49,866 nt of DNA from Magnetococcales bacterium WMHbinv6 (GTDB taxonomy: Bacteria > Pseudomonadota > Magnetococcia > Magnetococcales > Magnetaquicoccaceae), in assembly GCA_002753135.1 (NCBI GenBank), contig PDZV01000028.1, positions 1 to 49,866 on the forward strand. The letters are read 5' to 3'. The translations under genes were made by a program, and so were the position numbers. A model generated the notes under the pieces. That model saw nothing but the letters and a program-made list of their open reading frames with translations, made no database searches and had not been told where the DNA came from. Positions within the stretch are counted from its first letter, which is position 1. Every line of letters begins with the position of its first letter. Positions 7,604-15,851 of the stretch are shown one piece after another.

Positions 7604-8998
7604 ATGAGTGTGCGCTATATCAGCACCCGTGGACAGGTGGAGCCGATCACTTTTTCGCAAGCCGTGATGATGGGACTGGCAACGGATGGTGGTCTTCTGT
7701 TGCCGCAGACCATTCCACAGGTTACCGCAGATCGTCTGCGTTTTTGGGCAACGCTGCCCTTTGCCGAACTGGCGGTGGAGGTCGTGCGCCTGTTTGCCGA
7801 TGAGGAAGATCTGCCCACCGATACCTTGCGCTTGTTGTGTCAACGTTCGTTTGCCTGTTTTGCCCACCCGGAGGTGACGCCGGTGGTCACCATCGGCGGG
7901 CGTCGCATTCTGGAGCTGTTTCATGGCCCCACCTTGGCCTTCAAGGATGTGGCCCTGCAATTTTTGGGCAATCTGTTTGAATATATTTTGTCCAGGGATG
8001 GGGGACGGCTGAACATATTGGGGGCCACATCCGGCGATACCGGTTCGGCAGCCATTCATGGTGTGCGGGGGCGCAGCGGTATCCATATTTTTATCCTGCA
8101 CCCCTATCAGCGGGTTTCACCGATCCAAGAGCGGCAAATGACTTCGGTTCTGGATGACAATGTCCACAACATTGCCATTCGCGGCTCTTTTGATGACGGA
8201 CAACGCATCGTCAAGGATCTGTTCAACGATCTGCCCTTTCGGCAACAGTATCAACTCGGTGCCATCAATTCCATCAACTGGGCCCGCATTCTGGCGCAGG
8301 CAGCCTATTATTTTTTTGCCTGGGGCAAGGTGGCGGCGGGCAATCCGGAATATCGGGTCACCTTTGCGGTACCGACCGGCAATTTCGGTGATATTTTTGC
8401 CGGCTATCTGGCCTATCGGATGGGATTGCCCATTGAGCGCCTTATTCTGGCCACCAACCGTAACGATATTTTGACCCGCTTTTTCCAGACCGGTTGTTAC
8501 GGTACCGGCGACGTGTGGCCCACTGTCAGTCCTTCCATGGATATTCAACGGGCCTCCAATTTTGAACGCTACCTCTATTATCTGCTGGATGAAGATCCGC
8601 TGCAGGTACAAGAGGCCATGCGCTCCCTGGAGCTGACCGGTCGCTTGGAAGTCTCTGCCAACAAACAACAACAGGCGGCACAGTTGTTCCGTGCGGTTGC
8701 CGTCAGCGAGGAAGAGACCCTGGCGCAAATTCGCTCGTTTTTTCAGGAGAGCCATTATCTGCTTGACCCGCATACGGCGGTTGGCGTCCGGGCAGCGGCC
8801 CATGATCCAGAGGCCATTTGCCTGGCAACCGCCCACCCGGCCAAATTTGGTGAGGCGGTTGGGCAAGCGATTGGCCATGAACCGCCTTTACCACCGGCTT
8901 TGCAGGGTATGCTGGAGCGGCCAAGCCGCTGCGCCATCCTGGAAGCGGAGACGGCACAGGTCAAACAACATATCATTACCACCTTGCCTGCCCTGTGA
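7604..8998 (+). CDS. thrC: Threonine synthase
   Basis: ThrC converts O-phospho-L-homoserine to L-threonine with pyridoxal phosphate. The 464-residue product matches the longer (E. coli/yeast-type) class. It opens MSVRYISTRG, carries the PLP lysine in GPTLAFKD (Lys114), and has the phosphate-binding GATSGDTGSAAIHG loop, INSINWARI, VPTGNFGDIFAGY and the SASNFERYLY-type segment (IQRASNFERYLYYLL). GAGGATT lies 8 bp before the ATG. It follows the CYTH gene by 22 bp and may share its transcript. No other threonine-pathway gene is in view. Confidence 0.96.
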   Translation: MSVRYISTRGQVEPITFSQAVMMGLATDGGLLLPQTIPQVTADRLRFWATLPFAELAVEVVRLFADEEDLPTDTLRLLCQRSFACFAHPEVTPVVTIGGRRILELFHGPTLAFKDVALQFLGNLFEYILSRDGGRLNILGATSGDTGSAAIHGVRGRSGIHIFILHPYQRVSPIQERQMTSVLDDNVHNIAIRGSFDDGQRIVKDLFNDLPFRQQYQLGAINSINWARILAQAAYYFFAWGKVAAGNPEYRVTFAVPTGNFGDIFAGYLAYRMGLPIERLILATNRNDILTRFFQTGCYGTGDVWPTVSPSMDIQRASNFERYLYYLLDEDPLQVQEAMRSLELTGRLEVSANKQQQAAQLFRAVAVSEEETLAQIRSFFQESHYLLDPHTAVGVRAAAHDPEAICLATAHPAKFGEAVGQAIGHEPPLPPALQGMLERPSRCAILEAETAQVKQHIITTLPAL

Positions 8999-9055
8999 TA
9001 CCCACATGTCGGCAGGTATCGGTCCAACCACATCCTGACAGAGTGGATCAGCGTG

Positions 9056-9766
9056 ATGACGCTGTGGTCTCTTGCCTCCGGTTTGCTGCTGAGTACCCTG
9101 TTGCTGTCCCCTGAACCGGTGTTGGCCAAGGGAATCTACTCTTTTGTCGACGAACAGGGTGTATTGCATCTGACAGACCGTCCGAATGATCGTCGTTACC
9201 AACCGGTAATCGCGACCAATCGTTATATCGCCAAAAAAAATCCCACAAGCCAAAAAGGGTCTGTCGTCTATTGGGCAGAGGCCCCATCCGCCGCACGATT
9301 GCCCAATCGTGTTGCTTCTGGCTCATCCTCCTTGTATCCTGCCTTTGTCGGACCGTTATCTGGGCAAGAGGATCACCCGTATGCGGCGATTGTGCAAGCG
9401 GCAGCCCGGCAAACGGGTATCAACCGGGCGCTGTTGCAATCGATCATTCGGGCTGAATCCAATTTTGATCCGTATGCCATTTCTGCCAAGGGGGCGGTCG
9501 GTTTGATGCAACTGATGCCGGAAACAGCACGACACTATGGCGTCACTGACATGACCGACCCGGAAACCAACGTGCAGGGTGGTGCCCGTTTTTTGGCAGA
9601 TTTGTTACGTCAGTTCAATAACAATCTGGAAATTTCTCTGGCAGCCTATAACGCCGGACCCAGTACGGTCATGCGTTATGGCGGCATCATTCCCCCCTAT
9701 CCGGAAACCCGGCAGTATGTTGAGCGGGTATTGCGCTACTATCGGGAATATCAACGGGTAATGTAA
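9056..9766 (+). CDS. Secreted lytic transglycosylase with DUF4124 domain
   Basis: The 236-residue protein has a signal peptide (~1-24, ending PVLA|KG), a short DUF4124 module (IYSFVDEQGVLHLTDRP, ~27-43), a linker, and a C-terminal SLT domain (~105-236). The catalytic glutamate is Glu134 in IIRAESNFDPYAISAKGAVGLMQL, followed by MPETA, NVQGGARFL and AYNAGPSTV, all typical of SLT family 1. It should cleave peptidoglycan glycan strands in the periplasm with formation of 1,6-anhydro-muramic acid. The start could also be GTG 9053; ATG 9056 is preferred. It is followed 26 bp later by another small exported protein. Confidence 0.92.
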   Translation: MTLWSLASGLLLSTLLLSPEPVLAKGIYSFVDEQGVLHLTDRPNDRRYQPVIATNRYIAKKNPTSQKGSVVYWAEAPSAARLPNRVASGSSSLYPAFVGPLSGQEDHPYAAIVQAAARQTGINRALLQSIIRAESNFDPYAISAKGAVGLMQLMPETARHYGVTDMTDPETNVQGGARFLADLLRQFNNNLEISLAAYNAGPSTVMRYGGIIPPYPETRQYVERVLRYYREYQRVM

Positions 9767-9792
9767 TCCACAATCTGTAATGGTGCAGACTG

Positions 9793-10386
9793 ATGCGATG
9801 GTCCGCTTGGTGGGGCGTTTTTTTCGGTATCTACAGCCTGACGGCAGAAGGTGGCGATTTTTATCGCTGCAACCCGGAACAGGGCCCAGCGGTAATTTTT
9901 CCGGTGGCGGCCTGTCAACGGTTGGCCGATCCGACACAACCACCTGCGCCAGCGGTCAGCCCGCCCTCTCTCCCCTCCCCTCCTCCTGTGGTTGCCCCTC
10001 CTCCGCCTCCCGTTACCCGTGCCGGTCCCTGGACCTTGAGCCAGCTGTTGTTAAACGACGCCGAACACGGCACAAACTGGCAGGCAGTGATCAATAACCG
10101 CAGGGTCTCGGCAGGGGCACAAATTGATGGCGGACGGGTGCAAGAGATTACACGCACCCATGTCTTGATCACGCATGCCGGAGGGGAGAGCCGCCTCATC
10201 CCCGGTCGGGAAACGCATGCGGATGGATTTGCTCGTCCAGAGGCAATTTCCCTGACCTTGGACGAATTAGGGTTGGACAGTTCCGCCAGCCGTCTGCTAT
10301 TGTTGCAACGCATTGCTGCAGGCCAAGAGTTATTAATCATGCATAACGGAATACCGTTGGCACGATTGCAGCCAATGCCGAAGTAG
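9793..10386 (+). CDS. Exported protein: DUF4124-like N-terminus, Pro-rich linker, GspB-like domain, Phd/YefM-like C-terminus
   Basis: The 197-residue product has a weak signal peptide or anchor (~1-18), a short YRCN...ACQRLA segment reminiscent of DUF4124 (~23-45), and a proline-rich linker (~48-74, many PP and PPP). Residues ~93-138 (NWQAVINNRRVSAGAQIDGG, VQEITRTHVLITHAGGESRLIPG) resemble the C-terminal domain of GspB, a type II secretion partner. Residues ~175-195 (AAGQELLIMHNGIPLARLQP) look like the strand-turn-strand of Phd/YefM antitoxins. No toxin gene is next to it. No good ribosome site precedes ATG 9793. Function unknown; the antitoxin likeness may be convergent. Confidence 0.62.
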   Translation: MRWSAWWGVFFGIYSLTAEGGDFYRCNPEQGPAVIFPVAACQRLADPTQPPAPAVSPPSLPSPPPVVAPPPPPVTRAGPWTLSQLLLNDAEHGTNWQAVINNRRVSAGAQIDGGRVQEITRTHVLITHAGGESRLIPGRETHADGFARPEAISLTLDELGLDSSASRLLLLQRIAAGQELLIMHNGIPLARLQPMPK

Positions 10387-10418
10387 GAAAAATAGACCAG
10401 GCATTGCATACCGGATCT

Positions 10419-11069
10419 ATGTTGCCAACAATAGAAACTTTAGTTAAATCCATCATGAAGAGCATCACACCCATTGGGATGGCGACGGCGCAAGATATGC
10501 GGCAACTGTTGGATGGCCGCCAGTTTCATACCATCCTGGCCGACCCCCCGTGGCAATTTCACAATCGTACCGGCAAAATTGCCCCGGAATACAAGCGGCT
10601 CACCCGCTATGACACCATGCAGTTGGTTGATATTCTTGCTTTGCCTGTGAACGACTATGTACAGACCACAGCACACCTTTATTTATGGGTTCCCAATGCG
10701 CTCTTGCCGGAAGGGTTGCAGGTATTGCACCACTGGGGATTCACCTACAAGGCCAACATTGTTTGGCACAAGGTACGCAAGGATGGCGCACCGGATGGTC
10801 GGGGTGTCGGTTTTTATTTTCGCAATACGACGGAACTGGTACTGTTTGGCGTGCGCGGCCAAAAAGCGCGCACTCTGGCACCTGGACGCCGACAGGTCAA
10901 TGTGATCCGCACCATCCGTCGGGAACACTCTCGCAAACCGGAAGAGTTGTACCAAATTATTGAATCCTGTTCCCCCGCTCCCTATCTGGAACTGTTCGCC
11001 CGTGGCGGTCGTTTGGGATGGACCTGTTGGGGTGATCAGGCAGAACCGGCCTTGCCCGATGCCGGTTGA
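10419..11069 (+). CDS. MT-A70 family adenine N6-methyltransferase
   Basis: The 216-residue protein has the catalytic DPPW motif (ILADPPWQFHNRTGK) and, further on, LYLWVPNALLPEGLQVLHHWGF, NIVWHKVRKDG and GFYFRNTTELVLFGVRG. It ends with the SAM-binding block REHSRKPEELYQIIESCSPAPYLELFARG. This order (catalytic motif first, SAM motif last) is that of MT-A70 DNA methyltransferases, which are common in phages and as orphan enzymes. No restriction endonuclease is adjacent. The start is uncertain: TTG 10404, ATG 10419 and ATG 10455 are in frame and none has a good ribosome site. The most likely role is m6A methylation of DNA, with an unknown target site. Confidence 0.85.
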   Translation: MLPTIETLVKSIMKSITPIGMATAQDMRQLLDGRQFHTILADPPWQFHNRTGKIAPEYKRLTRYDTMQLVDILALPVNDYVQTTAHLYLWVPNALLPEGLQVLHHWGFTYKANIVWHKVRKDGAPDGRGVGFYFRNTTELVLFGVRGQKARTLAPGRRQVNVIRTIRREHSRKPEELYQIIESCSPAPYLELFARGGRLGWTCWGDQAEPALPDAG

Positions 11070-11115
11070 TGTGCCACCTCCGCAGTGAAAAAGTGAAGAA
11101 TTGCAGAGATCTTGA

Positions 11116-11145
11116 TTGCGTTGCGCCGAAGAGTAACAGTAATAT
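11116..11145 (+). promoter_or_regulatory. Possible promoter of the TPR-CHAT gene
   Basis: TTGCGT (11116-11121) and TAATAT (11140-11145) are 18 bp apart. A perfect 8-bp hairpin, TGTCAGGG (11178-11185) with CCCTGACA (11194-11201), follows in the leader, ending 34 bp before the start codon at 11236. The leader could be structured or regulated. Confidence 0.35.
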
Positions 11146-11235
11146 GAAAGTCACTCTTTTAGTTTCCTTTTGTCCCGTGTCAGGGGCATGCAACCCTGAC
11201 AACGGCGTAACCGACTTTTATTGGGCCAAGAAACC

Positions 11236-14200
11236 ATGAAAAGCACCTCCCCGAATCGTCTTTCCATGCGGTTGTTGTTGCTGTGTGCCGTGTTGGGTGG
11301 TGGCGTATTGACTGCGCAGGCAGCAGAGCAGCAGGCCACGACCGATAAAGCAACATCCGACAAAGCGGCTGCCGACAAGGCTGCTGCCGACAAAACAGTC
11401 AACAAGGCTGCCGACAAAACGGCTGCCGACAAGGCAGCAAACAAAGGAAACACAGAGAAAGGGGCTGCCGATATAACAGCGGCAGGCAAACCACCCACCG
11501 ATAAAGGGGCCGCAGCCCCCAAACCCCTGACAGCGGCTGAAGAGGCCAAACTGGGTAAAGAGGCCGCTGCCAAAAATGATTTGGCCAAAGCGGTTGCCCA
11601 TTTTGCCAAAGCACATCTTTTGGAACCTGCCAATCAGGATTATGCCCACAGTGCGGCGGTCTTGAGTGCCGGGCAAGGGTTGGCAGAACAGGCGCTCGTC
11701 TATTTCAAAGCCGCGACCAAACTGGCTGCCATGGCAGGCAAACATGAAGATATTGCCTTTTATAATGATGAAATTTCCAAACTGGTCAGTGATGTTCCGG
11801 CCTGGGTCAACGAAAAAATTGCGGCAGCAGCCCCGGTACCCCCAGGCAAAGAACAGGTTGTCGGCAACTGGTCGCAACTGAAAGCGGAAGTCAGCAACCT
11901 GCTGGCGCAGGGGCAAAAAGAACAGGCGGTTGCCGCCGCACAAAAGGCGCTGACAACGGCGCAGGAGGGGTTGGGTCCAAACCATTATGCCACCTTTGCC
12001 AGCCGTCGGGATTTGGCTGGCACTCTGATGCAGGTGGGTAAAATGGCGGAGTCCGACAAATTGCTGCAGCAGTCAATCAGCGACGGTCAACGCATTCTGG
12101 GTGCCAACCATCCAGATGTACTGATTGCACAAACCATGTTGGCTGACATCTATGAGGGTCAGACCAAATATAAAGAGGCCATCAACCAGCTCAAGGCGGC
12201 CCATGCGGCAGCCACTGCCGGATTGAGCGCCAAACATCCGACCACCTTCAGTGTGGCCATGGCCTTGATTCGCAACATGCGCAATGTCAGCCAGTACAAA
12301 GAGGCGGATGCCCTGTTAAAACCGTTGTGCGAAACCGAAGAGCAGGTGTTGGGCCCCTATCATGGTGACAGTGCCGATTGTCTGGTACAGTTGGCAAGCT
12401 TGCGCGTTTTGCAAGGAGATCACGAGGGGGCAGGCAGCACTTTTCAGAAAGTTTTGGCCATTCAAGAGGCCTCTTTACCGGCCAACAGCCCGATATTGTT
12501 GGCCACCCGTATTCAGCAGGCCGAATTTTTCCGGCATGAGGGGGATTATCCCAAAGCCAGAGAAGTGCTGGAGTTGGTGTTGAAACAGGCCGCCAAGGAA
12601 GATCCCAATGTCATGGAGGCAAAATCCGGCCTGGCCAAGGTCTTTGAAGATCAAGGCGAATTCAGCAAAGCGGAGGCCATGACCAATGAAGTATTGGCCC
12701 ATGAAAAAGCCGCCCTGGGCTATGATCATCCCAATACCCTGACCACCATGAACAATCTGGCCGGCATCTATCGCAAACAGAGCCGTCTGACCGACGCCGA
12801 ATCACTGTACAAAAAAACGCTGGAAAAATACCGCAAAGTATTTGGTGAAGATCATCTGGGTACCGTTTCGATCATGAACAATCTGGGCCTGGTCTATGAG
12901 ACCATGGGTCTGTATGACGAAGCGGAACTCCTGCTGCGCGCCGGTTTGGAAATTTCCAAAAAGGTGTTGGGAGACAACCACTTATCAACATTGGCCAACA
13001 TGAACAACCTGGCGTTGCTGCATGAAAGCCAGGGCAATTTTGAGCAGGCAGAGCCCCACTATCTGAATGCCATTGAAGCGGCCAGCTGGCAATTTGGTGC
13101 CGATCATCCGGATACCATGGCCTTTGTCAACAACCTGGCCTACCTGTACATGATGCAGGGCGGCTATGGCAAGGCCAAGCCGTTGTTTGAAAAGGTACTG
13201 GCCAGCTGGAACAAATCGTTGGGCGAAAAAAACAGTCGCACGATGAAGGCGATCAACAACCTGGCACGGGCAACGGCCAAGATGGGCAACCACAAGGAGG
13301 CGGAGCCACTGTTCGACAAAGCCCTGCAGCTGCGGCGCACGGTTTTGGGGGAAAATCATATGGACACCTTGCGTTCCATGTTGGATCTGGGTTCCCTCTA
13401 TGGTGCCAGCAAACGGTATCCGGAAGCGGAAAAACTGTTGCGCGACACCTTGCAACGGGCCGAGAAGGCCTTGGGAGATCAACATCCCTACACCTTTGAA
13501 ACGCTCAACAGCCTGGGCAAAATTTTGCGGGAACAGAACAAACAACAGGATGCCTTTCAACTGCTGAAAACCGGCTTCAACCGGCGCTCTTCATTCCTGA
13601 GCCGGATGTTGTGGGCCACCGGCGACAATGCCCGTGAGGGTTATATTCGTCTGCACCGCCCGGAGTTGGATGAATATTTGGGCGTGTTGGCCAAGGCCGA
13701 CGCCAGCCAGGCCGGTCGCGAGGTATTGGATGTCGGCCTGCAGCGCAAAGGACAACTGCTCAAGGTTACCTCCGAAATTCAACAAATTGTCCAGATGGGC
13801 AAAAATCCGCAGTTGAAGGCGTTGGGCGACAAACTGACCGCCACCCGAAAAAAGTTGGCTGCTCTGACCTTGTCTGGTCCGACGGAAGAGACCAAAAACA
13901 ATCACATGCAGGTGATTCATGAGCTGGAAAAATCGGTGGACACCCTGCAGATGGAACTGGGTCAGGCCAGCCGTCGTTTTCGTCAATCGGCACAGCAAAT
14001 TACCGTGGAACAACTGTCGACGGCACTGCCAAAAGATTCCGTACTGGTTGATTTTCTCGCCTACAACGATGGCGAGCAGAAAAAGCTGCTGGCCGGCATT
14101 TTACGGATCGAAAACGGCAAACCGGCGTTTGCATTGGTCACCTACCCGAACCTGAAAAAGTTGCAGGATGAAATTGTGCGCTATCGGGGTGCCATCCAGG

Positions 14201-15264
14201 AAGAGGGTCTGGAAGAGGAAGAGCTGCAGAAGATCGGCCAGGAGGTTTATGACCTGATCTGGAAACCGTTATTGCCTGGTCTGGCGGGTCGCAAAAATAT
14301 CTATGTGGTCCCGGATGACATGTTGAACATTTTACCGTTCAACGCCTTGATCGATGCCAAGGGTGAATATTTACTCAAAAACATGGATCTGCACATTCTT
14401 TCCACCAGCCGGGATTTGATCCCGGACAAAATGGAGTCGGCCAAAGGCAACTTTCTGATCATGGCTGGTCCGAACTACACTTCGACCAAAGTGGTCGATG
14501 CCACCTTGATGACCCAGGTTGCAGGTAAACGTTCGAGCAACCAGGATTCCATGCGTGGTTTTTCTGGTGGCGGTTTGCGTGGCTTAAAGTTTGACCCGCT
14601 GCCGGGTGCGGAAAAAGAGGGTAAACTGATCTCCGAAACCTCCAAATCGAAGAAAGAGGTCAATACCATCTTTACGGAAGATGCCGCCCAGGAAAATGTG
14701 GTGCAGACTTTGGCCGAGCCACCAAAAATGTTGCACATTGCCACCCATGGCTTTTTCCTCAAGGCCGATGAAAATCTGAAAAAGCGCTTGTTGAGCCTGC
14801 AGCGTGGTGCGGATGTCCATTTGCCCCCTCCGGGTGACAACCCGATGTTGCGGGCGGGTCTGGCTTTTGCCGGCATCAACGGCAGCGCTCCCTTCCTGGG
14901 CGAAATTCCCACCGAGAACGACGGGGTGTTGACCGCGCTGGAGGTGTTGGGTCTCAACCTGTCGGGCACCAAACTGGCGGTGTTGTCGGCCTGTGAAACC
15001 GGATTGGGTGAAATTCACGAAGGGGAAGGTGTCTACGGTTTGCGGCGTGCTTTCCAGGAGGCCGGAGTAAAAACGGTCATCTCCTCGTTGTGGGAGGTCA
15101 GCGATGCGGGTACGCAAGCGTTGATGACCGGCCTGTATGGCCGCCTGGCGGAAGGCAAATCGGCCCATGATGCCCTGTTGGAATCACAACGGGCCCTGCT
15201 GGCCTCCAAAGAGTGGAACTATCCCTATATCTGGTCGGCCTTCATGATGGTGGAGCGGATGTAG
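11236..15264 (+). CDS. Exported TPR-CHAT protein (caspase-like peptidase fold)
   Basis: The 1342-residue product has a signal peptide (~1-30, cleavage near TAQA|AEQ) and a low-complexity Lys/Ala/Asp region (~35-100, repeated A-A-D-K units). An array of kinesin-light-chain-type TPRs (~200-790) follows, with recurring NNLA..Y and LG.xHPxTL about every 42 residues, then a helical linker (~830-930) and a C-terminal CHAT domain (~940-1342). The dyad expected of CHAT/separase-like peptidases is visible: His1171 in LHIATHGFF and Cys1253 in LSACETGLG. Intracellular CHAT proteases act in caspase-like and CRISPR-linked cleavage; this one should face the periplasm. The frame is open from 11221, but ATG 11236 puts the signal peptide at the start. 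A strong hairpin terminator follows. Confidence 0.88.
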   Translation: MKSTSPNRLSMRLLLLCAVLGGGVLTAQAAEQQATTDKATSDKAAADKAAADKTVNKAADKTAADKAANKGNTEKGAADITAAGKPPTDKGAAAPKPLTAAEEAKLGKEAAAKNDLAKAVAHFAKAHLLEPANQDYAHSAAVLSAGQGLAEQALVYFKAATKLAAMAGKHEDIAFYNDEISKLVSDVPAWVNEKIAAAAPVPPGKEQVVGNWSQLKAEVSNLLAQGQKEQAVAAAQKALTTAQEGLGPNHYATFASRRDLAGTLMQVGKMAESDKLLQQSISDGQRILGANHPDVLIAQTMLADIYEGQTKYKEAINQLKAAHAAATAGLSAKHPTTFSVAMALIRNMRNVSQYKEADALLKPLCETEEQVLGPYHGDSADCLVQLASLRVLQGDHEGAGSTFQKVLAIQEASLPANSPILLATRIQQAEFFRHEGDYPKAREVLELVLKQAAKEDPNVMEAKSGLAKVFEDQGEFSKAEAMTNEVLAHEKAALGYDHPNTLTTMNNLAGIYRKQSRLTDAESLYKKTLEKYRKVFGEDHLGTVSIMNNLGLVYETMGLYDEAELLLRAGLEISKKVLGDNHLSTLANMNNLALLHESQGNFEQAEPHYLNAIEAASWQFGADHPDTMAFVNNLAYLYMMQGGYGKAKPLFEKVLASWNKSLGEKNSRTMKAINNLARATAKMGNHKEAEPLFDKALQLRRTVLGENHMDTLRSMLDLGSLYGASKRYPEAEKLLRDTLQRAEKALGDQHPYTFETLNSLGKILREQNKQQDAFQLLKTGFNRRSSFLSRMLWATGDNAREGYIRLHRPELDEYLGVLAKADASQAGREVLDVGLQRKGQLLKVTSEIQQIVQMGKNPQLKALGDKLTATRKKLAALTLSGPTEETKNNHMQVIHELEKSVDTLQMELGQASRRFRQSAQQITVEQLSTALPKDSVLVDFLAYNDGEQKKLLAGILRIENGKPAFALVTYPNLKKLQDEIVRYRGAIQEEGLEEEELQKIGQEVYDLIWKPLLPGLAGRKNIYVVPDDMLNILPFNALIDAKGEYLLKNMDLHILSTSRDLIPDKMESAKGNFLIMAGPNYTSTKVVDATLMTQVAGKRSSNQDSMRGFSGGGLRGLKFDPLPGAEKEGKLISETSKSKKEVNTIFTEDAAQENVVQTLAEPPKMLHIATHGFFLKADENLKKRLLSLQRGADVHLPPPGDNPMLRAGLAFAGINGSAPFLGEIPTENDGVLTALEVLGLNLSGTKLAVLSACETGLGEIHEGEGVYGLRRAFQEAGVKTVISSLWEVSDAGTQALMTGLYGRLAEGKSAHDALLESQRALLASKEWNYPYIWSAFMMVERM
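11368..11432 (+). repeat. Short degenerate tandem repeat coding for A-A-D-K units
   Basis: The 11-mer GCTGCCGACAA occurs at 11368, 11383, 11407 and 11422, with a variant at 11464. It encodes the Lys/Ala/Asp-rich segment after the signal peptide of the CHAT protein. Spacings of 15 and 24 bp show unit-wise expansion in frame, suggesting a length-variable region. Confidence 0.6.
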
Positions 15265-15299
15265 GGCTTCCGCTTGCCATTGATTGCATTGTCACCTGC

Positions 15300-15346
15300 A
15301 ACGGGATCCAGGCTCCGTAGAGAACTTGGATCCCGTTTGTTGTTTT
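15300..15346 (+). terminator. Rho-independent terminator after the TPR-CHAT gene
   Basis: AACGGGATCCA (15300-15310) pairs perfectly with TGGATCCCGTT (15327-15337), an 11-bp stem with a 16-nt loop. It is followed by TGTTGTTTT. The hairpin starts 36 bp after the CHAT stop codon. Confidence 0.75.
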
Positions 15347-15490
15347 AGGACCTGTTCTCATTCGAGGCCAAAAGCCCTTCAGACAAGGCGCTGGGCCGCG
15401 CGCAGCGCAGCATACAACTTGTATGTGAGCAGCAGAGCGGCCCAGCAACGCCGTATCAAGGGGTTGTGGACCGAATGAGAACAGGCCCTA
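15346..15490. repeat. 145-bp inverted-repeat element (MITE-like or structured repeat)
   Basis: The ends are TAGGACCTGTTCTCATTCG (15346-15364) and its reverse complement with one mismatch (15472-15490). Inside are two further dyads: GCTGGGCCGC (about 15390-15399) with GCGGCCCAGC (about 15437-15446), and CATACAA with TTGTATG touching at the centre (15411-15425). The whole can fold into one long cruciform or hairpin. It carries no believable gene. From memory, similar palindromic repeats with CTGTTCTCATTCG ends and an internal GAGCAGCAGAG stretch are scattered in several proteobacterial genomes, but I cannot check this here. Confidence 0.6.
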
Positions 15491-15851
15491 AGATAAGGCG
15501 GTTTCTTAAAATAACGGCACGCCTTATTGTTGCCGGAACCCTTCATCAACCGGTGACATCTCCTGGGCCAGATTGTTGAGCGGGCAGACTAACACAACCA
15601 ATAACGCACCCCGTTCCTGCACCGCGTATCCATGGCATGCAACTGCCTTGCCTCCCAGCCGAAAGCAGCCATTGCCTTTGTGGCGTGAGCGCATTTTAAT
15701 TGATATTTCTCAAATAATCTCTTGCAATTTCAGCAGATCAATACAGAATGTCAGCTTATGATCGGAGCAGGTAGCAGGCAGCTTGACCATGAGTGGTTTG
15801 ATCAGATTGCAAACCAACGGCAGAGTGGTATCAAGGTCACGGAAGAGAGCG
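15491..15851. other. Gene-poor interval before the chemoreceptor gene
   Basis: Apart from a hairpin, ATAAGGCG (15493-15500) with CGCCTTAT (15520-15527), I see no gene or clear promoter here. A 62-residue open frame (15573-15761) has no ribosome site or recognisable motif. The stretch 15690-15740 is AT-rich and may hold the promoter of the downstream gene. Confidence 0.45.

Noticed and set aside
8997-9020. GATACC/GGTATC hairpin after thrC as a terminator
   Set aside because: Only a 6-bp stem with a 12-nt loop and no T-run; too weak to call.
10080-11069. Toxin-antitoxin pair formed by the Phd-like tail and the following gene
   Set aside because: The following gene is a clear MT-A70 methyltransferase, not a toxin, and the Phd-like segment belongs to an exported protein.
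15242-15448. 68-codon minus-strand open frame
   Set aside because: It spans the terminator and half of the palindromic element; such frames arise in repeats of this kind and are not credible genes.
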